From positions 186,001 to 250,000 of the forward strand of contig JAUGWO010000064.1 of assembly GCA_049724395.1 (NCBI GenBank): DNA of 64,000 nucleotides, read 5' to 3'. The notes under the pieces are model-generated. The model had not been told where the DNA came from. It worked only from the letters and a program-made list of their open reading frames with translations, and did no database searches. This DNA comes from Spongospora subterranea f. sp. subterranea. Lineage: Eukaryota; Endomyxa: Phytomyxea; Phytomyxea; Plasmodiophorida. Below are positions 45,898 to 58,000 of this stretch, in pieces. Position 1 is the stretch's first letter, and the number at the start of each line of letters is the position of its first letter. A program made the position numbers and the translations under genes.

Positions 45898-48800
45898 AAA
45901 CGTTTTATAGCAGACTACCTGGCATCTAGCTTTGCCAGACGAACTTGCAAACAGGCGACAAACCCACGCCCCGAAGTTCATGGCCCAAACCAGGAGCATG
46001 GACGCCGACTCCGATCAGGGTGCCAACCCTGCCTATCCACAACCAGAATCCATAGCCGAGCATGTCATAGCCGGCCAGACACCAATATTTTTTCCCTTAA
46101 AACCACCGATCATCAAGGCTTTTGACCCCAAGGCGATCGCTGTATTTCGCCGAGAACGCGAATCGTATCTGGCGCTAATCACAGAACGGAGGGAATTACA
46201 TGGTGACAAAGTCCAACCCGTCTCACTGAAAAGTAGCTTTGATTTAAGCAAACTCAAAGCAATATCCAAATATGTTTTAAAAAAGCCAGTTGACCAGCTT
46301 ACGGATTCAGACCTGGATGTGTACCTTAAGAAGCTGCAAGAACAAGCGACTGAGCATTGCCACGAAGATATCGAGGCTACAATTAGGAAACAAATCATCA
46401 TGAACCTGTCACTCAAAAACCCTGCGGAACGAGTTCTAGCTTATTTCGCCAAATTTGACGACTTTATTGCAGATAACGGCCTAGAGCATGTGTTCAAGGA
46501 CGACGAAGGAATCAAGCTAAAAATTAAATACCTACGTGCCGGAGTTCGACCAGCAACCCTACACGACATGATTGAGCACGCGATCTCATTTGGCGACCAT
46601 CAAAAGGCGAAAAGCGATGAAGCTGATTTTTTTGACTTGCTCACGTCAAAAGCGAAACAACAGCATGAAGTACACCAACTGACTGAACGACAGAAAAGTC
46701 GCACGATGAAAACTATCGAAAAGTCCAAATCGTTGAAACCGAACATGCCGAATTTACAACCGAATAATAGCGTAATCTCAGCTGCGTCACTGAAGCGATA
46801 TGGCAGTCGAGACCCTCCAGATGGTGGTTGTCTACATTGTGGCGGAAAACATTGGCTACAAGTATGCACTAAATGTACCCCTGAGGAGCGCAAAGCCGCG
46901 TTCGATAAGCTGAACCTCACGAAAGCAAATATGCAGTCTAAGAAACTTGTCCCAACATCTGATTATTGCGTTAGTAACCGTGTGCTGATTCAGGATAAGA
47001 TTCACCTCCCGTTCGAATTGGACGATGGGTCTTATAAGACTACTATCTGCCGCCGGATGTTAGATATGGTTACTGATAAAGTTCCAGTCATGATTCAAAC
47101 AATCACGCCACCACTAAAGTGCAAACTAGCTACAAGCGATAGTTTTGCAACAATCAGGCAAGTGGCATATTTAGATTTGACGTTATCAACAAAAGCAGGT
47201 ACCGTAAATTTCCGGTCAACTGCTGTTAACGTCGTGGACGAAGACATGGAGACTGTTCTTATTGGAAAGCCGGAACTACGAAAGCTAGGAATCGATCCCG
47301 AACTCCTGCTGGACGAGATCCTCAAAGAAGCCAGCGAAAACAACATTACTATCGGCCCAGATCCACATGAACCCGCTGACAGTGATCGCGCACCGATTCA
47401 GTCAAAGCGAATGACCGAACATGATTCTGAGTATCCTGAACCTGGATTTGATTACATTATTCCAATAGGAGATGAGGATAAGTTTGAGACTGATTCAGCT
47501 ATCAAGAATATGGTGGATAGAGCGATAAAGAGTGGTATACCAGCAACGCGCAATGAACTTACTACGTTAGTTTCAAGATATGATATTTGGCGTACGAGTC
47601 TTGGAAACGATCCTCCCGCTAAAGTTTCTGCTCAGAAGCTACATCGTAAACCTGGTGCAACGCATTTTCGCTGTAAGCTCCGTCGATATCCTATTCCATA
47701 CCAAGAATTCATGCATGCGCATACAAATGCACTTGAAAAGAATAATTATATCTACAGAAACCCACAGAGTCGAGACGCTTCCGCCGCCCTAGTTATTCCA
47801 AAACCTGACAAAAGAGGTTATAGGATGACAGTCGACACTGTGGAAATCAACAAGCAGATCGAGCCTATTATCTGGCCCATGCCTCATATAGACATCATTT
47901 TAGGTTATCTTCGTGATGCTACATCGTATATCTTATTAGATTGTTTTAAAGGCTATTGGCAGTTCCCATTGCACTTAGACTCCCAAGAAATGTGTTCTTT
48001 CATGACGCACGAAGCAGTATTCACACCGCGTCGCTTAATTCAAGGGATCATTGACTCAGTTGCAACATTTCAATCAGGGATGCAACAAGTTTTGGGTGAT
48101 TTATTGTACAAATGCGCTCTCTTATGGCTTGACGATGTACTAGCATATGCAAACAAGAATTCTCCAATGACACATATGATTGTGCTCAGCAAAGTCCTTC
48201 TCGAAATGGCGAAAAGAGGTATCAAATGTAATCCCGATCGATGCAATCTTTATGCCGAAACAGTCAAATGGGCTGGTCATAACATTTCGCCTGAAGGAGT
48301 CACATATGACAATTCTTTTATTCAAGCTCTTTTGGACATGCAGCCCCCAATTCATGGCGATGACCTACAACAATTCGTCTGTGCCCTAAACTGGATTCGG
48401 AAGAGTATACCTAATTTCAATGAACTAACACATCCTCTCCAAGATCTCCTCCTGACAACTACACGAACGGTGCAAAGCTGTAAGAAAACCGTGCTGCGAC
48501 GTATCCGATTAGCAGATATTGGATGGAATGCATCACACCAAGAATCTTTCAAAATGATAAAGGAATGTGTTGCTGGTCTTACGAGGCTTGCTCATCCGAA
48601 AAGCGACTGGTTAACATGCTTATTTCCCGATGCTTCTCAAGATTTTTGGTCGGCTGTCCTGACACAGATTCCTCCTGAAGATATAAATCTACCGCTCACC
48701 GAACAACGACACGAATTGCTAGCATGCCTTTCTGGCACTTTTCGCGCTAATAGCCTCAGATGGGCTATCATAGAAAAAGAAGCGTATCCTATTATCGAAG

Positions 48801-49702
48801 GTATATTCCGCCTTCGTCATTTCTTGATAGGATCGAACCCGGTCCGAATTCATACGGATCATCGGAATTTAATGTATATATTCAACCCAATGAAGCGCTG
48901 CACCAATGTCGCGCGGCAACTGCGGACCGACTTGAGCGATGGCAACTCCAACTCGCAAACATTCCTTACATCATTGAACATGTTGAAGGAAACGAGAATG
49001 TTTGGGCAGATCTTTTTACTCGATGGGGAAAGTCAAAAATATCTATTGACGCTCAACTTAAAGCATTCAAGGCCCCAATCCTCATTCAACCCATTTCGAA
49101 GAATTTCATCTGGCCATCTTGGCATGAAATTGCTACAGTTCAAGCAACGTATCTGTCTCATTCTGATGCTCAACACCTACCTAACATCTCGATCGATAAT
49201 CAATCACTGCTGTGGGATGGTAGCGACCAGATATGGAAAACCGCTGAAGGAAAGTTGTGGATCCCAACCAATTCAGGTTCCAATCTTCGTCTCCGAATTT
49301 CCATAATTGCACACAGCGGCCTATCAGGTCATCAAGCTAAAGAACCAACACTCAAATCTATCGAATCATTTTTTTGGTGGAAAAACATGAAGGAATTCGT
49401 TTCTAGCGTAGTTGAACGCTGTATCCATTGTGTTCGTCTCCGTGGAAAAGTTGTTCCAAGGCCCTTTGGCCATGCAATCCATGCATCCAGACCCAACCAG
49501 GTCATCCATTACGATTTTGTATTTATAGGAAAAGTACCGAAAAACCACTCACATTCTTTCGAGTACGTCCTGGTGTTAAAAGACGATCTAAGTCAATTTA
49601 TTGAATTGATCCCCTGCGAATCAGCCGATCATTACGTTACAGTTCATGGACTCATAGATTGGTTCAAGAGATTCGGGAACTAACCATTTTAGACAGGGGG
49701 AA

Positions 49703-49809
49703 TGTACAGAACTGCAGCCCCAATGCACTTACGGACCTACTTAAGCTACACCGAATAAAAGCAGTTCTGTTTACTATTGCCAACCTAATAGTCAGCCGGA
49801 CCCTGCACA
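49703..49809 (+). repeat. 3' LTR, 107 bp
   Basis: Begins TGTACAGAACTGC and ends CCCTGCACA. It differs from the 5' LTR by one 2-bp length change and a few substitutions. It is preceded by the polypurine tract at about 49693-49702. A clean target-site duplication was not evident. Confidence 0.9.
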
Positions 49810-50283
49810 CATGGATACATTCACTATCCGTTAAGGACGACCGACGACACAAGGTTGTGGTGTCCTGTTCAACGAATGTTTTTCTCCAATTGTTCCTAAA
49901 AAGATGGAATCGGATATTATCGCTGATTGCACTAAAAAGCAAGTCTGGGTCGATGACTCAAACGGGTCAGTGACGCGGAGTTGTCGCCATCGCTGGGTTT
50001 ATTGACGGAGAGAAGAAAGCCATGAGTGTGGTTCATATACCGTCGAACGGCTTATCATGATTATCGATGTCCAACAGACGAAGCAAATAGTGTATCAATT
50101 CGGCAGTTGAAATCTTTCCAGTTCTGCTCGTGAAATTCGGGCAGAATCCAACAGATTTTATATTTATCAGTTTGGCCAATTTTTAGACAATGAAACAGTC
50201 AAACAGGCTGCCCAATCTACCTGGACCGGTGGGCAATTTCTGCTGACACCTTCCGATTCATTGAGGGGCTGGAGCTTCTGATG
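49810..50283. other. Unassigned stretch
   Basis: About 470 bp right of the Ty3/gypsy insert. It may be the right flank of the older interrupted retroelement, but no domain could be read. Confidence 0.4.
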
Positions 50284-51045
50284 CCGACTATCCCTCTTAA
50301 TTTGCTTGTCAGATTGTTCGTGCAGATGAGACCCCCCAATACTTTACGAAATAATCAGGCACCCGATGCCTCAATGTTTATTGACCCAACACATCAGCTC
50401 GGACCGAAACCGTTCTCACAGGGAAAATTACATCAAGAATTGATCGGCCATCATCACGTGATATCAAATCTGATTCTCCAGGTGAGCAAACAAATTTCAT
50501 AATGCAGATGACGACCCTTGAATGTTATCGGATATCGTATCCCAAACGTGCTAGTTCTCCTTTTACAGCATCTGTTGGCGATCGTTCATTCTCAGCGCAT
50601 ATGGAAGTTCCCAATATAACTTCTGATTACACTATTTTCAAAGTTTTCCTCATAATTCGACTCGGATTCACAAAAACATGGTTGTGAACTGCCCTTCGAA
50701 GTTGGCGTTGCGGTCTGATACACCAATTTGCAATGGGGGCTCTAATGTTTGAGATGATTATTTTCCAAAAAGCCAGCTTTGAAGGCCTGTGCAGAACTGT
50801 TTCGGGTACCTCATTCTTATGCGAATGAGCAGGATTATCGAGTCAGCCCTGATCTTCAGTTTTTCAATTGGCTCATTGGCATCGCTAGATAAGCGGAAAT
50901 GTTGGATGTCTTATATCTCAATGCTGCAGATACAATGCTGCTGAATGTGGAGGAATCGATGATCAGATCTTTTGAGGTACCTGCACCCAATATGGACATC
51001 AGACCAAAGCAGAATAAACACCAGAAAGGGCAACAGATCTGACCG
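50284..51045. repeat. Direct repeat, copy 1 (possible LTR)
   Basis: Homologous to 53473-54083 in the same orientation: both start near ACTATCCCTCTT and end near AGAAAGGGCAACAGATC. This copy holds about 165 bp (50475-50639) that the other lacks. It contains open segments in both directions but no known domain. The pair brackets a gag fossil on the minus strand, so a pair of LTRs is the simplest reading; a duplicated non-mobile segment is the alternative. Confidence 0.85.
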
Positions 51046-53472
51046 AGGTGCGGGGGTCCCATGGACAATCGTGAAATGAAATCGGTTTCTATTGATTTCA
51101 GGAATCGATGGTGCTGAAGGCTCAATATGGCGTCAAAAAGACACTGCCAGTAGATAGCAGTGGACCTTTGGTGAAACTGTCAGGAGTCAGCTGCATGTTC
51201 TATAAAGTGAAATTGTTGCGCCAGTTAATACAAAAAGAAGCTCCAAGTAGAATGTTTTGAGGAGGGGAACTTTGGCGTCTTGTTAATCTGGTTTGTGCCG
51301 TAATCACGAGGCTGTAATCAAACGTTTGACCTGCGGGCTATGAGTTAGTTTGTCGTTCGTTTGCTGGTTCAAAATCGTCTAGAAAGCTTGTTTCTATGAC
51401 GGCTGGGATTATTGGGAGATTTGTATGAATTGGCGGTGCGTATATGGTACTTTAAGGATTTGAAAATAAGTTTCGATTTCGATCAACTCTTCTTGCTTGC
51501 GCGGCTGCAATTTCGAACTTTTAGTTCATGGATTTGTTGGTTGAGGGAGTTCCTGGATGGCAAACTGGATTATTCTATTGTTTTGTCTTTGGAAGATTTG
51601 CGAACGCCTCTTGCAATTGCGTGTGCGGGCTGGTTGAACAAACCTGAACCCAATGATTTCCCTTGCAAACGAGGCAGCCGCCGTCTGGTGGTGCCCGATT
51701 TTCATATCTCCTCCGAATAGCGTCGGGAATCCTATGAGGGGTGTCAGAGACCTTATCGTTTTGGGGGACTTTTGCAGTTGTGATCGGCATCGAACTGCTG
51801 CTAAACTGTACCGGCTTATTGCTGTTTGGCATCGCCGGTTTCGAATCGATTGGACTAAAATACTTTTCCTGGTGCTCCGCCTCTTTCAGAATCTGGTCGA
51901 AGAAGAGTCCTTGATCCTTATTCGCGGTGAAGAAATCCTTGTTATATTGGATTATTCTTTTCCCTCGGCACGTACTGCATGGGGGCTGATCCCTTCGATC
52001 AGGTACAGTACTTGCACTTCATTGTTTCTCGGCGTAGGCTGATTCGAGCGGAAATTCTTTAATGAGGCGGTCGAAACAATCGAACATATCAAGAACCCGC
52101 AATTCGATTGACAGATTCATGATTATCTCCTCTTGATCCTCTCCTCGAAGACCGCCTTATCGTTTATAGTCACCAAATCCCAGAACCACTGAAATTGAGA
52201 CACAAACCGCTGATGGAGACCGTTTAACGTTTTCTGAATCATCTGCTGTTGATGGTGGCCATTTGTCAGAAACCTGATCAATCTCATCAAGGAAGACGTA
52301 GTACTTTGCGGTGGGTGGACCCTTGTCCAGACGCGCAACGCAATGGCTTTTTAATGATGACGCTGTGAACTCGAAGGTCCCTTGTAAATAATGCCGATGG
52401 ATCCTCTCAATGCGTTTGAACATGACGAATCGTCACTATTTTATGACGGTGCAATGGAACAATCTCTGTCGGCATGCTCTTGCAAATGATCTTTATTGGT
52501 TGACGGAGTCGCGATTGAAGAATTGTGGGAAACATCATCGGAGACGGTTCGAATGCGTGAGTTTTGACCCAGCTGGGAGTTGAATGGCAGAATGAACAAA
52601 CAAAGGATTTTGAGTGAAATCTGCAACTTGAGTATGCGATTGCCATACAATGGTACGTTGTTCCTGGTCAGAGAGCAGGGCAAGTCGTTTTCAAAATCGT
52701 GTCATCAATTCAATGTAAAACCTGGGAATCCGAGAACGGATTGGTGACCATTGATCTAGGCGGAAATTGCCCTGGGTTTAATACTAGAGAGATGTGCTGT
52801 CAGGATCCATTTCAATTGCCATACTGTACCGACCGAGAAACTTTACCAGCCGGTCACGAAAAAAAAGCTTTATCGAGACTGTGCAATGAGGTTTTTCAAA
52901 TACACAGCCCCCATTGAGACACACAGCGCCTTCAAAAAGGTAAAATATTTTAGGAGGATCCGCCTAGGCCTGTAAAGTTATAATCGCGTATAGAGTGGCC
53001 AGCATCAATCAGATTCTCTAAACACATCATCAATTTTATTGTGTTGGATACGAGATTACAATATCCGCGAGGATTGGAATTCTCCATCACGTACAGAAAT
53101 TAACAGATACATTCCCCTCTCCGGCAATGTGTTCAATCGCGAAAGTTAGTGATCAGTTTGAGATGGCGCCGCTTCAAACGATCATTTCAGGTACGGCTAT
53201 CGTGGAGAGGGTCGGGCGGGAGATCAAAGAATGAATACGATATTGTGGTCCACCAAAATTACACGAACATGGTATATCGATTATAGAGTAATGAAGCCTA
53301 GTTGAGCGTCTTCGACATGGGTGTGGCTTGTGGTTAATTGTCAGGATGAGAGGGAACTTACTGGAATTATTCGACTAATTTGAGGCCGATGGCGGATAGT
53401 ATGTGATAGGAACCTTCGCTATACGTTGCTCAGCATTCTGCCCCACAACAATGGTAGTGTGAGGTTGGGATG
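51046..53472 (-). mobile_element. Retroelement fossil with gag zinc knuckle
   Basis: At 51575-51832 the minus strand reads a CCHC knuckle in the context ENRAPPDGGCLVCKGNHWVQVC, like the gag of the element at 45793 (RDPPDGGCLHCGGKHWLQVC). Capsid-like sequence extends upstream to about 52100. The rest of the interval gives no pol domain that I recognise. It lies between two direct repeats that may be its LTRs. Old, with many breaks. Confidence 0.58.
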
Positions 53473-54083
53473 ACCCGACTCACTATCCCTCTTGATTTGA
53501 TTGTCAAGTTGTTCGTGCAGATGAGACCCCCCAATACTTCACGAATAATCAGGCACCCCGATGCCTTAATGGTTATTGACCCAACACATTAGCTCGGACC
53601 GAAACCGTTCTCACAGGGAATATTCTCATTAAGAATTGATTGGTCATCATGACGTGATATCAATCTGATACTTCTCTAAAGTTTTCCTCATAATTTGACT
53701 CGCATTCACAAAAACATTGTTGTGAACTGCCCTTCGAAGCTGGCGTTGCGGTCTGATACACGAATTTGCAACGGGGGCTCTAATGTTTGAGATGATCATT
53801 TTCCAAAAATCCAGCTTTGAAGGCCATACAGAACTGTTTCGGCCTTCGGGTATTTCATTCTTATGCGAATGAGCAGGATTATCGAGTCAGCCCTGATCTT
53901 CAATTTTTCAATTGGCTCATTGGCATCGCTAGATAAGCGGCGACGTTAGATGTCACAAATCTGTATTTTGCAGGTACAATGCTGTTGAATGTGGAGGAAT
54001 CCATGATGAGATCTTTTGAGGTTCCTGCACCCAAGATGGACATCAGACCAAAGCAGAATAAACACTAGAAAGGGCAACAGATC
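53473..54083. repeat. Direct repeat, copy 2 (possible LTR)
   Basis: Second copy of the repeat at 50284-51045, in the same orientation, about 610 bp and clearly diverged by substitutions and small indels. It lacks the 165-bp central segment of copy 1. Confidence 0.85.
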
Positions 54084-55080
54084 AGAACGAAACCCACCAT
54101 GTGCCATTAAAATACAGCGAACAGTTTATTTTCGGTGGAATAGGCAATAGCAATCCCAAACAAAACAATACAAGAGCACAACAGGTTGCATCCAGCGAAA
54201 CGCGAGAAGAAGAACGGTAATGCAACAAATGGTTATGGGCATCTTTAATATTTGTCTCATTTGGGACACCACGAATTGCCAAAGGGACACTAAAAATGCA
54301 TATTAACGGACGCTCATGGATATTGCGCATGGTGGATATTCAGGTTATGTGTTGTTGGCGATAAAACCTTAAGGGTTCTCCACATCGTACCTATTCAGAT
54401 CATACCCGATAACCTGGATCAGTTTTTTGTTAAAGGGCCGTGTGTGTGCTTCGCTTGGGGATTATAGACGTCGATCATCGCATTGATAGCTTGACGACAC
54501 GGTGATGGGGATTCGACTTCTCATTTCTCCAAATTCAAATAAAATCGAATCAATTTTCATTGTCAACAAGCCCCATATGCTGTTAATTACAGAACAGGTG
54601 TTTCAATATGAAGTTATTGGAGCTTCTTTGAAATCGTTTGTTCTGATATATGCACCCGAATTGTTCTGATATTTGCACCCGAATAGTTCATTGGCTTGGT
54701 TGATTCTGTTTTATCGGCCATAGACCGCTCTTTGTATTAGGTCAACAGTGACTCAGCGATCTGTCAAAACGTCGAACATCGCTGCTCGGATGAACTGATT
54801 TTTAGGTGTGTCGAGCCCGGATATCCCGATGCCTGCGTTGACAGCGTTCAAGGAATGACATGGATTTGTTGATCAATTTATAGTGGAATGGATAGATCGC
54901 CTCTGGAACCCCCAAGATTTCATCTATGTTAGGATCTCGCCGAATGGAAAGAGACGATTGAAGTGGCAACAGCGAATGTGTATTAGGAGTAACACTGAGT
55001 CAGATGATTATGTCAAATCATCTGACAGCCAAACGTCCAGGAAGCAATGATGATTCACACCGGAAAAGCGATATCTTGAC
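54084..55080. other. Unassigned stretch including start of an LTR
   Basis: About 1 kb without a recognised gene. The part next to 55080 should be the 3' LTR of the chromovirus on the minus strand, since a polypurine tract (complement of CCCCCCTCC, near 55084-55092) ends there and the sequence then starts TGTCAAG. The far end of that LTR was not located, and no 5' partner was found. Confidence 0.45.
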
Positions 55081-58000
55081 ATTACCCCCCTCCTATAGAC
55101 AAGCGGATGCCAGACGCTTGACCAGGAATCATATGGATAACCTTAGGGACAGCTGCATCCTCGGGGCGAACGTGACGCGGCGCTGGGTCGAAGGCATCAG
55201 GAGAGAGGACGGATGGTTCAACTTGATCAGGGACATCTTGAGAGATTGTGGAAGCGGCTCCCAAGAACGGTCGGAGGGACCGTAACCAGTCCAATCGATC
55301 AAATATTGTAGCTTCCGCCGAAAATATCGTGAGTCCAGAATGGCTTTCACCTGGTAATGAGGATTTGTCGGCTGAAGCTTAGTTGCGACCCGGAAAAGGG
55401 TTTGCCATGAATGGGGAGATCAGGGAGACATGGAATACCGCATGGACTCTCATTGACCCTGGAAGAAGGAGGTCAACTGCAGAGTCATCGATAAGCCGAC
55501 GGATGGGAAAGGGACCAAGCCAGCGCGAACCGAGTTTTTGGCAAGGTCGAGCCGTCCGAATATTGGCTGCGGGAAGCCAGACTTGTTGACCGACGACGTA
55601 CGATGTAGGAAACTGAGCGGGAACGACCAGCGAAATGCTTGTACGTTGCCTGAGCCGATTTCAACTTCTGTCGTAGCCATTGATGTAAATCCTTGACGTT
55701 GGATATGTAGGATTCGGCGCGAGGAACTTGAGAGGTGGTGGGGACCGACGGGTCGAAACATGGATGGTAGCCCTACAAGGCGAAGAAGGGGGAGACACCC
55801 AGGGCGGTATGGACGGAATATTGTAGGAAAACTTGGCTTGAGGGAGCAACGACGTCCAATTACCCTAGTGAAAAACAGCGAAGGTATTGCTGCACGATCT
55901 GATTGCAACGCTCCGCCTGACCATATCTCTGAAAATGATAGCCCGAGGTCAGGGATACGTCCACTGCATCGAGAAGTTCGCGCGTGCGTTTCCAGAATTT
56001 GGAAATACATTGTGGACCACGTTCTGATATTATCTGTTCGGGACATCCGTGTAGGCGAATTACATGATCGAACAGAAGTAGGGCCGTGGTTTCGGCAGTA
56101 GGAGGGCCAGAACAAGCCACGAAGTGAACCATCTTTGTAAAACGGTCAACAATTGTAAGAGAGGAAGGTCCGTAATAAAATCGATGCCGATAGAGGCGAA
56201 CGGTCGATCGGGAATACCAAATGGTTTCAGCAATCCTGCCGGTTGCTTTCGCGAGTCCTTGGCGCGGGAACAGATCTCACAAGAGCTGATGAACGATGCA
56301 ACGGAGCTGTTGAGCTTGGGCCACCAGTAATGTCGAGCGATGGGGGCGGCTGTGCGGGCCCTGCCAAAATGACCACCGACAGGGGAGTCGTGGCACCTCT
56401 GGAGTATGATTAGTCGTAGTTGATCTGTATCTGGGACATAAATACGGTGACTGTAGAGGAGGACGCCGCCAGAGAGTGACATCTTGGTGCCGAGCAATTG
56501 GGAATTGGCGATGAAAGGCTTGGCGAAGTCGTCCTTCAACGTGTCAGTCCGGATGCGCTCGTAAAGCGAGATATCGAGCTGGACTTGTGGAGAACAGACG
56601 AGCGAGGGAAGTTATCTTCTGAAAACAAGTGCGGCTCGACCTGAGATATCGGTGTCGGAGATGATCGTAAGTCGCAACGGCGGGATAGCGCATCAGCTTT
56701 GGTGTTCCGATCGCCAGACCGGTAGTGAAATCGGAATTGAAAACGACTGAAGAATTGGGCCCAGCGTGTTTGACGGTTCGATAAGGTTTTCATAGTGAAA
56801 AAGTACTTTGAGGCTCTCATGATCGGTGTAAACTACGACAGTATGTGCTGCTGCACCTTCAAGGAACTGCCGCCACTCTTGAAACGCTGACTTAATCGCG
56901 AGCAACTCTTTATCCCTGGTATCGACTCTCGATTCTGCGTTCTTCAATGTTCTTTAATAGAAACAGCAAGGGTGGAATCGGCCCAGATGATCGTGTTGTG
57001 AAAGAATCGCCCCGATCGCGAATCCAGATGCGTCGGTTTCCGCTATGAACGGCAGGGTGGACGAGAATTGGAGCGAAGGGGAAAGCGTCCTTCAGCTTCT
57101 CGAATGCGCTTTGCGTGTCGTCGTTCCATTCAAACCGAATACCTTTACGGATTAATCGGGTGAGCGGGCTCGTGACCTTCGAGGAATTGTCCACGAACCG
57201 GCGGTAAGAGTTGGCGAACCCAAGAAATCACTGGATCTCTTTGACGGAACGAGGAGCCGGCCAATCAAGCACCGCTCGCACTTTGGATTTGTCCATCGAG
57301 ATGCCAGCTGGGGAGATGATGTGGCCAAGGAATTCTGTAGAGTGAACGCTGAATTCGCACTTCTTCAGTTTGGCACAGAGGGAGTAATCTCGCAGGATCT
57401 GTAACACCATGCGAACGTGATCGTGATGGGTTTGTGGGGACTGTAACACCTTGCGAACGTGATCGCGATGGGTTTGTGGGGACTCGGAATATATCAGAAT
57501 GTCGTCTAGATAAATAACGACGAAATCGTTCAGATATTCTTTTGAAAAAGGGACTCGGATGGAACCGGGAAGTGAAGGGACTCGGATGGGACCGGGAAGT
57601 GAAGGGACTCGGATGGGACCGGGAAGTGAAGGGACTCGGATAGAACCGGGAAGTGAAGGGACTCGGATGGAACCGGGAAGTGAAGGGACTCGGATAGAAC
57701 CGGGAAGTGAAGGGACTCGGATGGGACCGGGAAGTGAAGGGACTCGGATAGAACCGGGAAGTGAAGGGACTCGGATGGAACCGGGAAGTGAAGGGACTCG
57801 GATAGAACCGGGAAGTGAAGGGACTCGGATCGGAGAACCGGGAAGTGAAGGGACTCGGATAGAACCGGGAAGTGAAGGGACTCGGATAGAACCGGAAAGT
57901 GAAGGGACTCGGATAGAACCGGGAAGTGAAGGGACTCGGATAGAACCGGGAAGTGAAGGGACTCGGATAGAACCGGATATCTGAAGTGAAGGGACTCGGA

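Larger units (their letters stand above)
45793..49809 (+). mobile_element. Ty3/gypsy element with very short LTRs
   Basis: The LTRs at 45793-45897 and 49703-49809 are nearly identical. A single open frame at 45932-49306 reads gag with a CCHC knuckle (CLHCGGKHWLQVC), then protease, reverse transcriptase (LLDCFKGYWQFPL, LLWLDDVLAYANK) and RNase H (WAIIEKEAYPIIEG, IHTDHRNLMYIF). An overlapping frame reads the integrase zinc-binding (HSGLSGHQAK) and core regions to 49683. A polypurine tract ACAGGGGGAA lies directly before the 3' LTR. It is inserted in the integrase part of an older retroelement. The LTRs differ by a handful of changes, so the insertion is fairly young. It looks almost whole, with few breaks. 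Confidence 0.93.

Noticed and set aside
46033-46416. Antisense ORF in the Ty3/gypsy gag
   Set aside because: It is a shadow of the long polyprotein frame on the plus strand.
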